From the NCBI GenBank assembly GCA_045595785.1, contig JAZOBE010000027.1, positions 10,467-74,466 on the forward strand: a DNA stretch of 64,000 nucleotides, read 5' to 3'. The notes under the pieces were generated by a model. The model was not told where the DNA came from. It searched no databases and was given only the letters and a program-made list of their open reading frames with translations. The translations under genes and the position numbers were made by a program. How positions within the stretch are numbered: the first letter of the stretch is position 1; every line of letters begins with the position of its first letter. The DNA is from SFLA01 sp045595785 (GTDB lineage: Bacteria; Bacillota; Clostridia; Oscillospirales; CAG-382). This document shows, piece by piece, positions 50,166 through 58,938 of this stretch.

Positions 50166-51761
50166 TTAGCTTATAAGATTTAACAGATATTCATACCAAG
50201 CTTTGGTGTTACCGGAAGAAGTGTTTACCATAAACACAATATCGGTAAGGCCGTAATCCTTGAATTCTTCATAGATATTCATGGAAACGTGGCGGGGGTC
50301 TATAACTATAATGTTTCCGTAATGCTCGGTAAGATAGGGCACAAATGCGTTACCATAAGAATCCTTGATTACCAGAATAGATTTATCCTGAGGATTCTCG
50401 GGCACGTTGATGACCATATAAGGATGGTCACCTGCAATAAACGCCGTGTATCCCTTGATATTGGTATTTATACAGAAATTATAGGTATCAGACCTGCCGT
50501 TGTTACGGTGGATGGTCATAGTACAAGGCTTGGTGGGCATATAAGCCTCGATAGTATCGTAAAAGCTCTTTACACGCTCATCGCCGGTATAGCCGTACAT
50601 TGAACCGATATATGAATCCGTAAGAATCTCTACATCAAAGCTTTCAATGGGAGTGGGTGTCATTCCCAAAGACTTGATAAATTCGGAATATGCGTAATAA
50701 GCACCGCGGTGAGTCCAATGATGGTCGCTCTTAAAGAAGAGATACTCGTTTGCGTGCTCAATATACACGTTTTTAAGGTTGACGAAGTTTACGTCGCCTA
50801 CTATTTCCGCCTGCATCTTATCAAGGATCTTGCCCTGATCCGAAACCTTCTTGCTTATATCGGGATCGGTAATGGTAATAGTAGCAAGAGGTGCTATAAG
50901 CACGTTCATTCTCGTTTCGGGGAAAAGCTGTGCGATACGCTCGTAAACCGCGGCGTATCTGGGTGCATAGGTGGACGAGAAGAAGGACTGGGAGTATGCC
51001 GCGCCCTTATAAATTATAAGACCGCTGGGCAGGAATTCTGCCACATCCTCGGGATTGCTGATAACAATGGCGCTTACGGTAATCTCGCAGGATGCGGTAA
51101 AGGTTTCTCCGTCCTTGGTAACGGCGGCTGTGACCACCGCTTTGCCCGCAGAATCGCCTTTTACGGTGGCGGTGCCGTCTCCGTTATCGGTGACAGTAAT
51201 ACCGCTGTCGCCGCTTACAGACCATGTGAGTCCTTCATATCCCTCACCTACGGTTGCGGTAAGAAGATAGGTTGCGCCGGAAGTAAAGGAGGCAGTTGAA
51301 GAAGAAAGCTTAATGGGAGTAACAACAGGGGTATCGCTTACGTCAACGCTGACGTCGCTTTCCTCGGACGTTTCGGGCGGCAAGGATAGTTCAGGCAAGG
51401 GCGGGAGGCTGAAATCGTCACTCTCCTCCTCGCTTTGGTCGGGATTGGGGTCGATTATAACGGTTATACCCTCCCTCTCGTAAATGAGAGAAAGAGATTT
51501 AAGTGTATCAAGCTTTTTTGAGAAAGACACCATTGCCTCTCTACCGAAGAAGGTATCGGAAACGAATTCCGAAACATCGGCAAAATACTCGCCGCTCCAG
51601 AAGGTCTCCCAAGTGAAATCCGGCATAGTAGCAAGATTACGGTTTTCCGTTTCGGAAACGGTGGGACGGTCTGTCTGACAAAGATTGAGAATTGACAGAG
51701 AGCCGATAAGAGCAATGACGATAAAGATCATCAGCTCATCGATAAATTTATTATGCTTCAT
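50166..51761 (-). CDS. DHHW-family acyltransferase partner with inserted Ig-like domain
   Basis: The 531-aa protein has one N-terminal helix (about 8-28) and an AlgJ/AlgX-like SGNH domain carrying the DHHW motif (FKSDHHWTHRG, about 343-353) and IKDSYGNAF (about 463-471), the serine-bearing block. Between residues about 110 and 240 an acidic Ser/Glu/Pro linker and a Big_2-like Ig domain interrupt the fold. In alginate and wall O-acetylation, such proteins take the acyl group passed by MBOAT and put it on the polymer outside the cell. It follows MBOAT by 17 bases. Confidence 0.87.
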   Translation of the reverse strand: MKHNKFIDELMIFIVIALIGSLSILNLCQTDRPTVSETENRNLATMPDFTWETFWSGEYFADVSEFVSDTFFGREAMVSFSKKLDTLKSLSLIYEREGITVIIDPNPDQSEEESDDFSLPPLPELSLPPETSEESDVSVDVSDTPVVTPIKLSSSTASFTSGATYLLTATVGEGYEGLTWSVSGDSGITVTDNGDGTATVKGDSAGKAVVTAAVTKDGETFTASCEITVSAIVISNPEDVAEFLPSGLIIYKGAAYSQSFFSSTYAPRYAAVYERIAQLFPETRMNVLIAPLATITITDPDISKKVSDQGKILDKMQAEIVGDVNFVNLKNVYIEHANEYLFFKSDHHWTHRGAYYAYSEFIKSLGMTPTPIESFDVEILTDSYIGSMYGYTGDERVKSFYDTIEAYMPTKPCTMTIHRNNGRSDTYNFCINTNIKGYTAFIAGDHPYMVINVPENPQDKSILVIKDSYGNAFVPYLTEHYGNIIVIDPRHVSMNIYEEFKDYGLTDIVFMVNTSSGNTKAWYEYLLNLIS

Positions 51762-51778
51762 TTGTCACACCGTCCTTC

Positions 51779-53269
51779 CTAAAACTTAAAGTAAATAAAC
51801 GGGTTGTAGGAATCGCCTACAAGACGTACGGTGCAAAGTGCAAACAGCAGTATGATAACCACGGTCTTAAACACACGGTCAACTGTATATGCAGTATCCT
51901 CGCCCAAAAAGCCATTAAGCTTTTTGCGGATAAGGTCCATAACCGTATTTGCAAGAGGTGTACAGCAAATAAGTGCGGCTATGAGCAGGATACCGTTTTC
52001 GTATATCATAGATTCTGCGTATACGTTGGTGAATCCGGTAGTGCCTATGCCGAAAAGATATCCCAGATTTGCGAAAAGGTTCTTTTCGTTATAGAAAATA
52101 GCAAAACCGAACAAGGTTATAAATACAAAAGAAACTCTCTGTATAACAGTTGAGAGTATGTTGGGCATACGCTTATAAACCTTATCAAGCACAAACTTTT
52201 CAAGTATAAGCCACGCGCCGTAATATACGCCCCAAAGGACGTAGTTCCAGCTTGCACCGTGCCAAAGACCTGTAGAAAACCATACAACACTGAGAGCGAT
52301 TATTGTAGGCAGAGTCTTTGAGGCAGATTTATGTCCACCCTTTTTAAGGCTCTTGGTAAGCCGTGCAATAAATTTCGAGCGCATTACCGGATAGAACAGA
52401 TAATCTCTGAACCAACCGCCCAACGTCATATGCCAGCGGCGCCAATACTCGGTAACGTTTTTGGAGATATACGGATAATCAAAGTTTTCGGGGAAGGTAA
52501 ATCCGAACATATGTCCCAGACCTATTGCCATATCCGAATAACCCGAGAAATCGAAATATATCTGCATAGCGTAGAAAAGTATTCCGCCCCAACTGCTTAC
52601 AACGGTGGGGCCTGCGGTAGAGGCAAACAGATTCTCCGCCGCCAAAGCGCAGGTGTTTGCGAAAACGACCTTTTTACCCATACCGATGGCAAAGCGGTAA
52701 AGTCCGTCGTTAAACTGCTTTGCGGAAACACGGCGGTCCTCAAGCTGATCTTCAATATCCGTATAACGGACGATAGGACCTGCAACAAGCTGAGGGAAAA
52801 AGGTTATAAACAAAAGAAGACGGGGAAAAGATTTTTGCGGTGCGCAGTTTTCGCGGTAAACGTCTATAACGTACGTCATTGCCTGGAAGGTATAAAAGCT
52901 TATACCCAGCGGCAACGCGATTGCTGGCACGGCGAGACCCAGTCCGGTAAGAGAATTAAAGGTTTCAACAATAAATCCCGTATATTTGAACACGCCAAGC
53001 AGTGCAAGGTTCAGCACAACGCCTGCGGTGACTGCGGCTTTTCTTCCTGCGGGAGACTGCAGTTTTCCTACCAACAAGCCGAATACGTAGTTTATTAACG
53101 CTGAAAACAGCATTAAGACAATATATATGGGCTCGCCCCACGCATAGAATATAAGCGAGAACGCCAGCAGCACTCCTCTGCGCCAAGCGTTATTCTTTAC
53201 CGAGTAGTAAAAAACAAGCAGCAGCGGCACTAAGAAGATGTATATAAAAAACAGATTGGAAAAGACCAT
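51779..53269 (-). CDS. MBOAT family O-acyltransferase (AlgI/DltB-like)
   Basis: The 496-aa protein has about 11 hydrophobic segments and MBOAT markers: YISKNVTEYWRRWHMTLGGWFRDYLFYPV, and the catalytic His in WFSTGLWHGASWNYVLWG (about residue 337). It moves an acyl group from a cytoplasmic donor across the membrane to an outside acceptor. The neighbouring acyl carrier protein and FkbH-like enzyme suggest that the donor is ACP-bound, not plain acetyl-CoA. It starts 9 bases after the ACP stop codon. Confidence 0.93.
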   Translation of the reverse strand: MVFSNLFFIYIFLVPLLLVFYYSVKNNAWRRGVLLAFSLIFYAWGEPIYIVLMLFSALINYVFGLLVGKLQSPAGRKAAVTAGVVLNLALLGVFKYTGFIVETFNSLTGLGLAVPAIALPLGISFYTFQAMTYVIDVYRENCAPQKSFPRLLLFITFFPQLVAGPIVRYTDIEDQLEDRRVSAKQFNDGLYRFAIGMGKKVVFANTCALAAENLFASTAGPTVVSSWGGILFYAMQIYFDFSGYSDMAIGLGHMFGFTFPENFDYPYISKNVTEYWRRWHMTLGGWFRDYLFYPVMRSKFIARLTKSLKKGGHKSASKTLPTIIALSVVWFSTGLWHGASWNYVLWGVYYGAWLILEKFVLDKVYKRMPNILSTVIQRVSFVFITLFGFAIFYNEKNLFANLGYLFGIGTTGFTNVYAESMIYENGILLIAALICCTPLANTVMDLIRKKLNGFLGEDTAYTVDRVFKTVVIILLFALCTVRLVGDSYNPFIYFKF

Positions 53270-53278
53270 TTTCCGTTA

Positions 53279-53515
53279 CTACCTCTTTCTGCGGGAAGCG
53301 ACGATATCCGCCAGCTCGCCTACGTTGTTCATACCCACAACTTCCTTCATGCTGAACTTCATGCGAAATTCATCTTCGATGGCAGAAATAAGGGTAATAT
53401 GGGTAAGAGAATCCCAATCCTCGATATCAGCAGCAGTGGTATCGGGGGTAACGGTTATATCTTCATCAAATACTTCGGTAAATACTTTTGAAAGTCTTTC
53501 GTAGATCTCGTTCAT
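53279..53515 (-). CDS. Acyl carrier protein
   Basis: The 78-aa four-helix carrier has the phosphopantetheine Ser36 in DWDSLTHI (D-S-L motif). It holds an acyl group as a thioester for transfer. Its Trp/Asp-rich loop is closer to carrier proteins of FkbH or surface-acylation clusters than to the fatty-acid AcpP. It lies between the FkbH-like gene (5 bases) and MBOAT, so it is probably the carrier from which MBOAT takes its acyl group. Confidence 0.93.
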   Translation of the reverse strand: MNEIYERLSKVFTEVFDEDITVTPDTTAADIEDWDSLTHITLISAIEDEFRMKFSMKEVVGMNNVGELADIVASRRKR

Positions 53516-53520
53516 AATAA

Positions 53521-55248
53521 TTATCCTTTCTGAATGTGGGTCTTGTTGTAAACAAATGATTCTGTGTCTGCGGTAAACAGGTTATCGTTAACACGGGTAA
53601 AGCCAAGCTTTTCGTAAATATCCTTTACCATTGCGTTTTTGGGTGTGGGGAGATATTCTCCGACTACACGCTCAAAACCGTTTTCAGCGGCAGTCTTAAC
53701 CATAGTATTAATAATAAACTCCTCCATACCGCGTTTGAGCACACGGCAGGACATAAGATAAGTGTTGACGAACAGTTCTTTTTCCCGCTTTTCCATAATA
53801 ACCGCCGAGATAAGACCGTGATCACCGAATTTATCTTTTAGAGTAAAGTACAAGGTGATATACTTATCATCAGACGTGATATTCTCTATCTCCTGCTCGG
53901 TATATCTTACCGTGCGGAGATTAAACTGGTTGGAGCGCTGGGTAAGCTGTGCTATTCTGGGAAAATGATAGGTATCAAAGGGCTTTGCCTCTGCCACCAT
54001 CTCCAGACTTTCAAGATACTGGTCGTAATCGTTACAGCGGCTCTGGAGCGAAACTCGCTCCGCTTCCGCACGGTATTGATCGGTTCTGTTTCTGTCCTCA
54101 ACCGAATAAGATGCGGTGCCGAACAGCTCCTCATTACGGAGAAAATCCACGTAATCCTCGGGATTTTCGGGAATATCGGGAACCGTTATCTCAGGAATGA
54201 GACTGCGGACGACTTCCCTCTCAAAAGGATTATCGTCTATAAACACCATACTGTCCATACCGATATTAAGCACGTCTCTTATATGACGGATATTGCTTGC
54301 CTTGTCCTCCCAGTTGGCGACAAAAACCGAAATATCCTCAAGGCGAAGTACCATTTCGGGATGGTTTATAAAGGGGTCTTTTGCGTTTTCCTCGTTATTC
54401 TTTGAGCAAACACAAAGAATAATACCGCGGTTTTTCAGTTCCTTAAGCCAATGCTGGAATTGAGTAAATGCGTGGCCGGTGCCCAATTCACCGATCTGGA
54501 TACCGTCGGTTCCGTCATCGCCTACGACGCCGCCCCAAAGGGTATTATCAAGGTCAAGCACCGCGCACTTTTTGAACTTTCCTTCTGCGGAAAGAATAAT
54601 ATCGGTTACGGCACGGGCAATAATGGGAAGAATATCGGTGCGGAAGGGCATCTTTGCGATGCAGAACATCTTGCTGTCCCTAAGTGCGCTCTCCCCTACT
54701 CTGCTTTGAATTCCGTCTATATCGCAAACAAACACGTTTTTATATTCCATGCTCATTTCCGCAAGCAGCATATTTAATTTTCTTGTCTGGAAAACAAAGG
54801 AATCTGCCGTTTTTGCGCCGTAGTCGCCGAACACTCTGTCATCCCAAGCGGGAAAATTAAACTGAATTATTCTGGCGCGGCAGTTGGAGGAAACTCGTTT
54901 CCACACGGCAACCATGCTCTCACACACGGTGGCGGCAAAATCCTTGCGTGCGTCAAGAGGGGTTTCGCAAAAGCGCTGATACAGTTTATCTGTACAATTG
55001 ATAACCGCAACGTAAGACGGAGAAAACTCGTACAATTCAGATGCAGGGTCCATCGTCTGTGCGTCTATCTGGTTATAATCCGAATCAAAAACATTGATAT
55101 CAAGCTTCTTTTCATAGCCCCAGCCGCGAAGTGCGACGGCAATATGCTGTGTAGCACAATCACCGATAATGCCGACCTTTACGGCAGGAAAAGAAGAAAA
55201 ATCTTTTTTATTATTTCGTTTTAATTCAATAAACGTGGGGGTATTCAA
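53521..55248 (-). CDS. FkbH-like HAD-IIIC enzyme with SGNH-like and GNAT-like ends
   Basis: The 575-aa protein has an N-terminal SGNH-like region (about 20-215), a HAD phosphatase domain with LDLDNTLWGG (about 226-235) and FIDDNPFER (about 345-353), and a C-terminal GNAT-like domain (about 440-560). FkbH relatives load glyceryl groups from 1,3-bisphosphoglycerate onto a carrier protein. Start: the ATG at 55254 lies only one base from GGGAGGG; the TTG at 55248 has 7-base spacing and is preferred. First gene of the acylation cassette. Confidence 0.88.
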   Translation of the reverse strand: MNTPTFIELKRNNKKDFSSFPAVKVGIIGDCATQHIAVALRGWGYEKKLDINVFDSDYNQIDAQTMDPASELYEFSPSYVAVINCTDKLYQRFCETPLDARKDFAATVCESMVAVWKRVSSNCRARIIQFNFPAWDDRVFGDYGAKTADSFVFQTRKLNMLLAEMSMEYKNVFVCDIDGIQSRVGESALRDSKMFCIAKMPFRTDILPIIARAVTDIILSAEGKFKKCAVLDLDNTLWGGVVGDDGTDGIQIGELGTGHAFTQFQHWLKELKNRGIILCVCSKNNEENAKDPFINHPEMVLRLEDISVFVANWEDKASNIRHIRDVLNIGMDSMVFIDDNPFEREVVRSLIPEITVPDIPENPEDYVDFLRNEELFGTASYSVEDRNRTDQYRAEAERVSLQSRCNDYDQYLESLEMVAEAKPFDTYHFPRIAQLTQRSNQFNLRTVRYTEQEIENITSDDKYITLYFTLKDKFGDHGLISAVIMEKREKELFVNTYLMSCRVLKRGMEEFIINTMVKTAAENGFERVVGEYLPTPKNAMVKDIYEKLGFTRVNDNLFTADTESFVYNKTHIQKG

Positions 55249-55282
55249 GCACATTCCCTCCCATTGTGTTTTATGTTTTTAT

Positions 55283-55311
55283 AGTTTATCACCGAAAGCG
55301 CAAAATGTCAA
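55283..55311 (-). promoter_or_regulatory. SigA-type promoter for the acylation cassette
   Basis: On the minus strand: TTGACA (55306-55311), 17-bp spacer, TAAACT (55283-55288), extended -10 TGn. Confidence 0.7.
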
Positions 55312-55403
55312 CAAGAACAGCGTTTGTTCGCAGTAATTTTACTTTTTCCGTCAAGGGTCACGGAGCTACCGACCTTGCGTATTCAAAACCGATTATATTT
55401 GAA

Positions 55404-55432
55404 TTGACTTTTCCCGTTCAAACGGGTATAAT
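55404..55432 (+). promoter_or_regulatory. SigA-type promoter for ribF
   Basis: TTGACT (55404-55409), 17-bp spacer, TATAAT (55427-55432). The leader is too short for an FMN riboswitch. Confidence 0.75.
55413..55426. promoter_or_regulatory. Operator-like palindrome CCCGTTcaAACGGG
   Basis: A perfect 6+2+6 palindrome fills the spacer of the ribF promoter and abuts the -10 box. Confidence 0.5.
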
Positions 55433-55463
55433 AATGCAGAAAAACAAGCAAGGAGGACACCGC

Positions 55464-56372
55464 GTGAAAGTATATCGCCATCCCTTCACACAACTGAACA
55501 GTAAAACTTCCGTGGCGTTGGGATTTTTTGACGGTGTCCACGCAGGCCATTCCGCAGTAATATCAAATGCCGTGGAATATGCAAAAGAAAACGGGCTTAC
55601 ATCTGTTGTATGGACCTTTGATTCATCACCTAAAAAAGCGCCCGTCATTACCGACGAGCACGAAAGACGTGAACTGTTTGAGAAAATGGGTGTGGATATA
55701 CTTATAACCTTTCCATTTGATGACAGTGTAAAGAGTATTGTATGTGAGGACTTTGCAAAACGAGTACTAAAGGACTGCCTGAATGCCCAAAAGGTGTTCT
55801 GCGGATTTAATTATTCCTTCGGCGCAGGGGGAAAGGGCAATCCTGAAAAGTTGAAGATATTATGCGCAGAAAACGAAATTGAAACTCAAGTGGTGTCTCC
55901 TGTAAATGACGGAAATGCGGCTGTCAGCTCATCCCGTATACGAGAGATGATAGAAAAGGGTGAAGTCGCAGACGCGTGCAGGCTTCTCGGCAGACCTTAC
56001 TCGATATACGGAAAGGTTAACCACGGTAAAAAGCTGGGCCGTACCATTGGATTTCCAACCGCAAACCAAGAGATAAAAAACAAAAAGGTAATGCCCGGGG
56101 ACGGAGTTTATCTTACCAGAGTTACAGTTGACGGAAAAGAGTATTTCGGAATTACCGATATTGGTGTAAAGCCAACGGTTGGCGAGCATGCCAGAGGGGC
56201 TGAGACTTTTATTTTTGGTTATAACGGAGACCTCTATGAAAAGAATATTAAGACCGAGTTTCTGGAATGCCTGAGAGGCGAAAAAAAGTTTGAATCGGTG
56301 GAAGAGCTTAAATGCCAGATTTCCGCTGATGCCGACAAAGCAAAAGAATTGATTAAAACCTATGAAAAGTAA
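55464..56372 (+). CDS. ribF: Bifunctional riboflavin kinase / FAD synthetase
   Basis: The 302-aa protein starts at a GTG with AAGGAGG 6 bases ahead; the longer upstream frame adds about 66 residues unlike the family. It has the FAD synthetase domain (GFFDGVHAGH, about 23-32; SSSRIREMI, about 154-162) and the riboflavin kinase domain (GRTIGFPTAN, about 191-200; KPTVG near residue 236). It makes FMN and FAD. Its end overlaps the next gene by 11 bases. FMN supply is relevant to the flavodiiron protein downstream. Confidence 0.94.
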   Translation: MKVYRHPFTQLNSKTSVALGFFDGVHAGHSAVISNAVEYAKENGLTSVVWTFDSSPKKAPVITDEHERRELFEKMGVDILITFPFDDSVKSIVCEDFAKRVLKDCLNAQKVFCGFNYSFGAGGKGNPEKLKILCAENEIETQVVSPVNDGNAAVSSSRIREMIEKGEVADACRLLGRPYSIYGKVNHGKKLGRTIGFPTANQEIKNKKVMPGDGVYLTRVTVDGKEYFGITDIGVKPTVGEHARGAETFIFGYNGDLYEKNIKTEFLECLRGEKKFESVEELKCQISADADKAKELIKTYEK

Positions 56373-57225
56373 AGCGCTAAAGAACAAAAAGACGGTTGCA
56401 CTGCTTACAGTGCTTATTCTGTTGGCTGGATTTGTGACGTGGGTCTTATGGGCAAACGAGGCGGTACAGCTTAATACGGTGACCGTTGTATGTACAGACC
56501 TGCCCGAAAGCTTTTCGGGATATAAAGTTGCGCAAATTTCTGACCTGCACAACGCGGAGATAGGAAAAGACAACAAAAAGCTGCTTAAAATACTTGAAAA
56601 AGCAAGGCCCGATATAATCGTTTATACCGGTGACATAATAGACTCATACAGAACTGACGTTGATACTGCAGTTGCTTTTACCAAAAAAGCGGCAGAAATT
56701 GCACCCATATATTTCGTGCCGGGAAACCACGAATCCCGCTTACCCGAGGATTACGGCAGACTGCTGGCGGAATTTGAAAGAATAGGCGTTACCGTGCTTG
56801 AAAACAGCAGAGAAAAAATCGAGATCAACGGTGAGCACATATATATTGCAGGAGTGCTGGACCCTGCATTTGAAAAGGCAGACGCAAGCCGTTATGCCGA
56901 AATTATGCGCGGGTATCTTGACACAGCCTATACCGATGAGGGCTTTTGTCTGTTGCTGGCACACCGCCCCGAGTTATTTGAGATCTACTGCGAATACTCC
57001 GTTGACCTTGTATTAAGCGGACACGCCCACGGCGGTCAGATACGCCTGCCCTTTATAGGCGCGGTCTATGTGCCCGTTCAAGGATTTTTCCCTGAATATA
57101 CGGAGGGTTTGCACACCGACGGAAGCACCAATATGGTTATAAGCCGCGGAATAGGAAACAGTTCTGTACCTATCCGTTTTAATAACCGGCCGGAAGTAGT
57201 TTTGATCGAGCTGAAAAGCAAATAA
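56362..57225 (+). CDS. Membrane-anchored metallophosphoesterase (YkuE-like)
   Basis: The 287-aa protein has one N-terminal helix (about 12-30) and a calcineurin-like domain with ISDLHN (D-x-H), YTGDIID, PGNHE, LAHRPE and SGHAHGGQIRLP. This is the standard YkuE/YaeI architecture; a Bacillus relative is Tat-exported, but no twin-arginine motif is seen here. It overlaps ribF by 11 bases, so they are coupled. Substrate not known. Confidence 0.9.
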   Translation: MKSKALKNKKTVALLTVLILLAGFVTWVLWANEAVQLNTVTVVCTDLPESFSGYKVAQISDLHNAEIGKDNKKLLKILEKARPDIIVYTGDIIDSYRTDVDTAVAFTKKAAEIAPIYFVPGNHESRLPEDYGRLLAEFERIGVTVLENSREKIEINGEHIYIAGVLDPAFEKADASRYAEIMRGYLDTAYTDEGFCLLLAHRPELFEIYCEYSVDLVLSGHAHGGQIRLPFIGAVYVPVQGFFPEYTEGLHTDGSTNMVISRGIGNSSVPIRFNNRPEVVLIELKSK

Positions 57226-57268
57226 AAAGCACGGGCTTAAAATGGAAAATTTCGGCACTTTAACATTC

Positions 57269-57297
57269 TTGAAAAGTGCACCGATATATGGTATACT
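57269..57297 (+). promoter_or_regulatory. SigA-type promoter for the VanY-type gene
   Basis: TTGAAA (57269-57274), 17-bp spacer, TATACT (57292-57297), extended -10 TGn. An imperfect repeat TCGGCACTT/AAGTGCaCCGA (57251-57283) surrounds the -35. Confidence 0.7.
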
Positions 57298-57328
57298 GCT
57301 ACTGTAAATACAACGAGAGGCGCATATT

Positions 57329-58144
57329 ATGCTAAAAGGAAAATACATTACAGCATTGTTTATTGCAGGCTTATTTTTACTTGCGTCCTGCGATATGATA
57401 TATAACGAAGAAAGCACTGAGAGCTATGGCGAAGTATCCGAGACAGTGTCCGAGCAAAATGAAGAAACGGTTTCGGAAGAGCCCTCTGTTCCCGAAGAAA
57501 GCACGATTCCCGAAGAAAGTATACTTCCCGAGGAGAGTACGGAAACAAGCATGGAAGAATCTACCGTTCCCGATGAAAATCTTACCGCAAACGGGTTTGT
57601 TATAACCGTTGTTGACGGTGTTACTTATATAGACGGAATACTTGTTGTAAACAAGACCTATTCCCTGCCTGCGGATTATCCCGCAACCTCACTCACAACA
57701 GAAACCTACGCTGCATACATAGAAATGCAAAAGGCTGCAAAAGAGGACGGAATAAGTCTTTATTCTGTAAGTGATTTCCGCTCTTACGATTATCAGGCAG
57801 GGTTGTACGACAGATACTGCCAAAGAGACGGCAAGGAGAAGGCTGACACCTATTCTGCGCGCCCCGGTCATTCCGAGCATCAGACGGGAATGGCTATCGA
57901 CCTGAATATGGCGTCCAGCGCGTTCACCGGCTCAAAGGAAGCATTGTGGATCGCAGAGCATTGCGCCGAATATGGATTTATTATCCGTTATCCCGAGGGG
58001 AAAATGGATATTACGGGATATAAATACGAGCCGTGGCACGTAAGATACGTAGGAAAAGAGTTTGCACAAAAATTGTATCTGGGTGACGGTCAGTTTACCA
58101 CCATGGAAGAATATTTCGGTATTACTTCCGAATATGCGGAATAA
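57329..58144 (+). CDS. VanY-type D-alanyl-D-alanine carboxypeptidase lipoprotein
   Basis: The 271-aa protein has a lipobox (L-A-S-C at about Cys21), a Glu/Ser/Pro-rich repeated linker (about 27-85) and a peptidase M15B domain. SARPGHSEHQTGMAIDLN (about 173-190) gives the metal ligands His and Asp and the catalytic-site motif; EPWHVRYVG (about 232-240) gives the last His. It trims D-Ala from peptidoglycan stems. The linker DNA contains short tandem repeats near 57490-57540. The catalytic residues are intact. Confidence 0.92.
   Translation: MLKGKYITALFIAGLFLLASCDMIYNEESTESYGEVSETVSEQNEETVSEEPSVPEESTIPEESILPEESTETSMEESTVPDENLTANGFVITVVDGVTYIDGILVVNKTYSLPADYPATSLTTETYAAYIEMQKAAKEDGISLYSVSDFRSYDYQAGLYDRYCQRDGKEKADTYSARPGHSEHQTGMAIDLNMASSAFTGSKEALWIAEHCAEYGFIIRYPEGKMDITGYKYEPWHVRYVGKEFAQKLYLGDGQFTTMEEYFGITSEYAE
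57487..57543 (+). repeat. Short tandem repeat coding for PEES units
   Basis: Three or four units of about 18-21 bases (cccgaagaaag-type) encode repeated x-P-E-E-S segments of the VanY linker, a region likely to change length. Confidence 0.6.
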
Positions 58145-58180
58145 AAACACGGGTTGCTTTTTTGGCAACCCGTGTTTGTT
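58145..58180. terminator. Bidirectional terminator, VanY/methyltransferase genes
   Basis: A 13-bp perfect stem (58145-58157 with 58165-58177); T tracts on both strands. Confidence 0.9.
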
Positions 58181-58929
58181 CATTTTTTAACGGCTCTGGT
58201 GGCGATAAAGGAAGGTACGTTCAAATCGTGAAGTCTTCCGGAGCCGTTGGTATCCTCGTAAATATGAGTAAGCACAAAGCCTGCTTCGAGCTGACCGCCG
58301 AGCTGTTCCTCCATGGTGTGGGAAAACTGCACGCCCCAATCGTTCTTAACGCTGTCCTCATACAGCGCAGGGTCCTTAAGGGGGTTAAATGGCAAAGAAT
58401 ATTTGACCGTGGTCTCGTCCTCATCAAACAGATAATTTATACCGTTATCCAGTCCGCACAGCAAAATTCCGCCCTTTTTAAGCACGCGGTAGCATTCCTT
58501 GAATATGGGCTTTACCTCCTCCACATAACAATTGGAAACAGGATGGAAGATTATATCAAAGCTTTCGTCCTCGAATGGCAGACGCTTTGTCATATCGCCT
58601 TGGATAACCGTTACCTCATATCCCTCCCTGGCGGCGACCATACGCTCGCTCTCACACTGCACGGAGGAATAATCCAGCACCGTACACAAAGCACCCAATG
58701 CGGAAAAAACGGGTATCTGCTGTCCGCCGCCGGAGGCAAGACCCAAAAGAGTTTTGCCTGCAAGAGCGCCAAACCATTCCTTGGGAACATACTTTGTAGG
58801 CGTGAGCTTAACGCCCCAATCCCCTTCTGAAGCGCGTACATACTCTTCGTGGTCTATGGGCTTTCCCCATTCCCAGCCTTCTTTACACCAAGCATCTATT
58901 GTTTTTGAATTTATTTCCTGATAATTCAT
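58180..58929 (-). CDS. Class I SAM-dependent methyltransferase
   Basis: The 249-aa protein has the Rossmann methyltransferase motifs TLLGLASGGGQQIPVF (motif I, about 60-75), CTVLDYS (acidic loop), VIQGDMTKRLPFEDESFDIIFHPVSNCYVEEV (motifs II-IV) and VLKKGGILLCG. The N-terminus has Trp-rich WCKEGWEWGKP. Such proteins are common in Clostridia; the substrate is unknown. It follows the Crp/Fnr regulator by 9 bases and shares its transcript, so its expression probably follows redox state. Confidence 0.88.
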   Translation of the reverse strand: MNYQEINSKTIDAWCKEGWEWGKPIDHEEYVRASEGDWGVKLTPTKYVPKEWFGALAGKTLLGLASGGGQQIPVFSALGALCTVLDYSSVQCESERMVAAREGYEVTVIQGDMTKRLPFEDESFDIIFHPVSNCYVEEVKPIFKECYRVLKKGGILLCGLDNGINYLFDEDETTVKYSLPFNPLKDPALYEDSVKNDWGVQFSHTMEEQLGGQLEAGFVLTHIYEDTNGSGRLHDLNVPSFIATRAVKK

Positions 58930-58938
58930 ATTTTCCTC

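Noticed and set aside
55266..55463. N-terminal extension of ribF
   Set aside because: The 66 extra residues cross the ribF promoter, do not resemble the family, and the GTG at 55464 has a strong AAGGAGG site.
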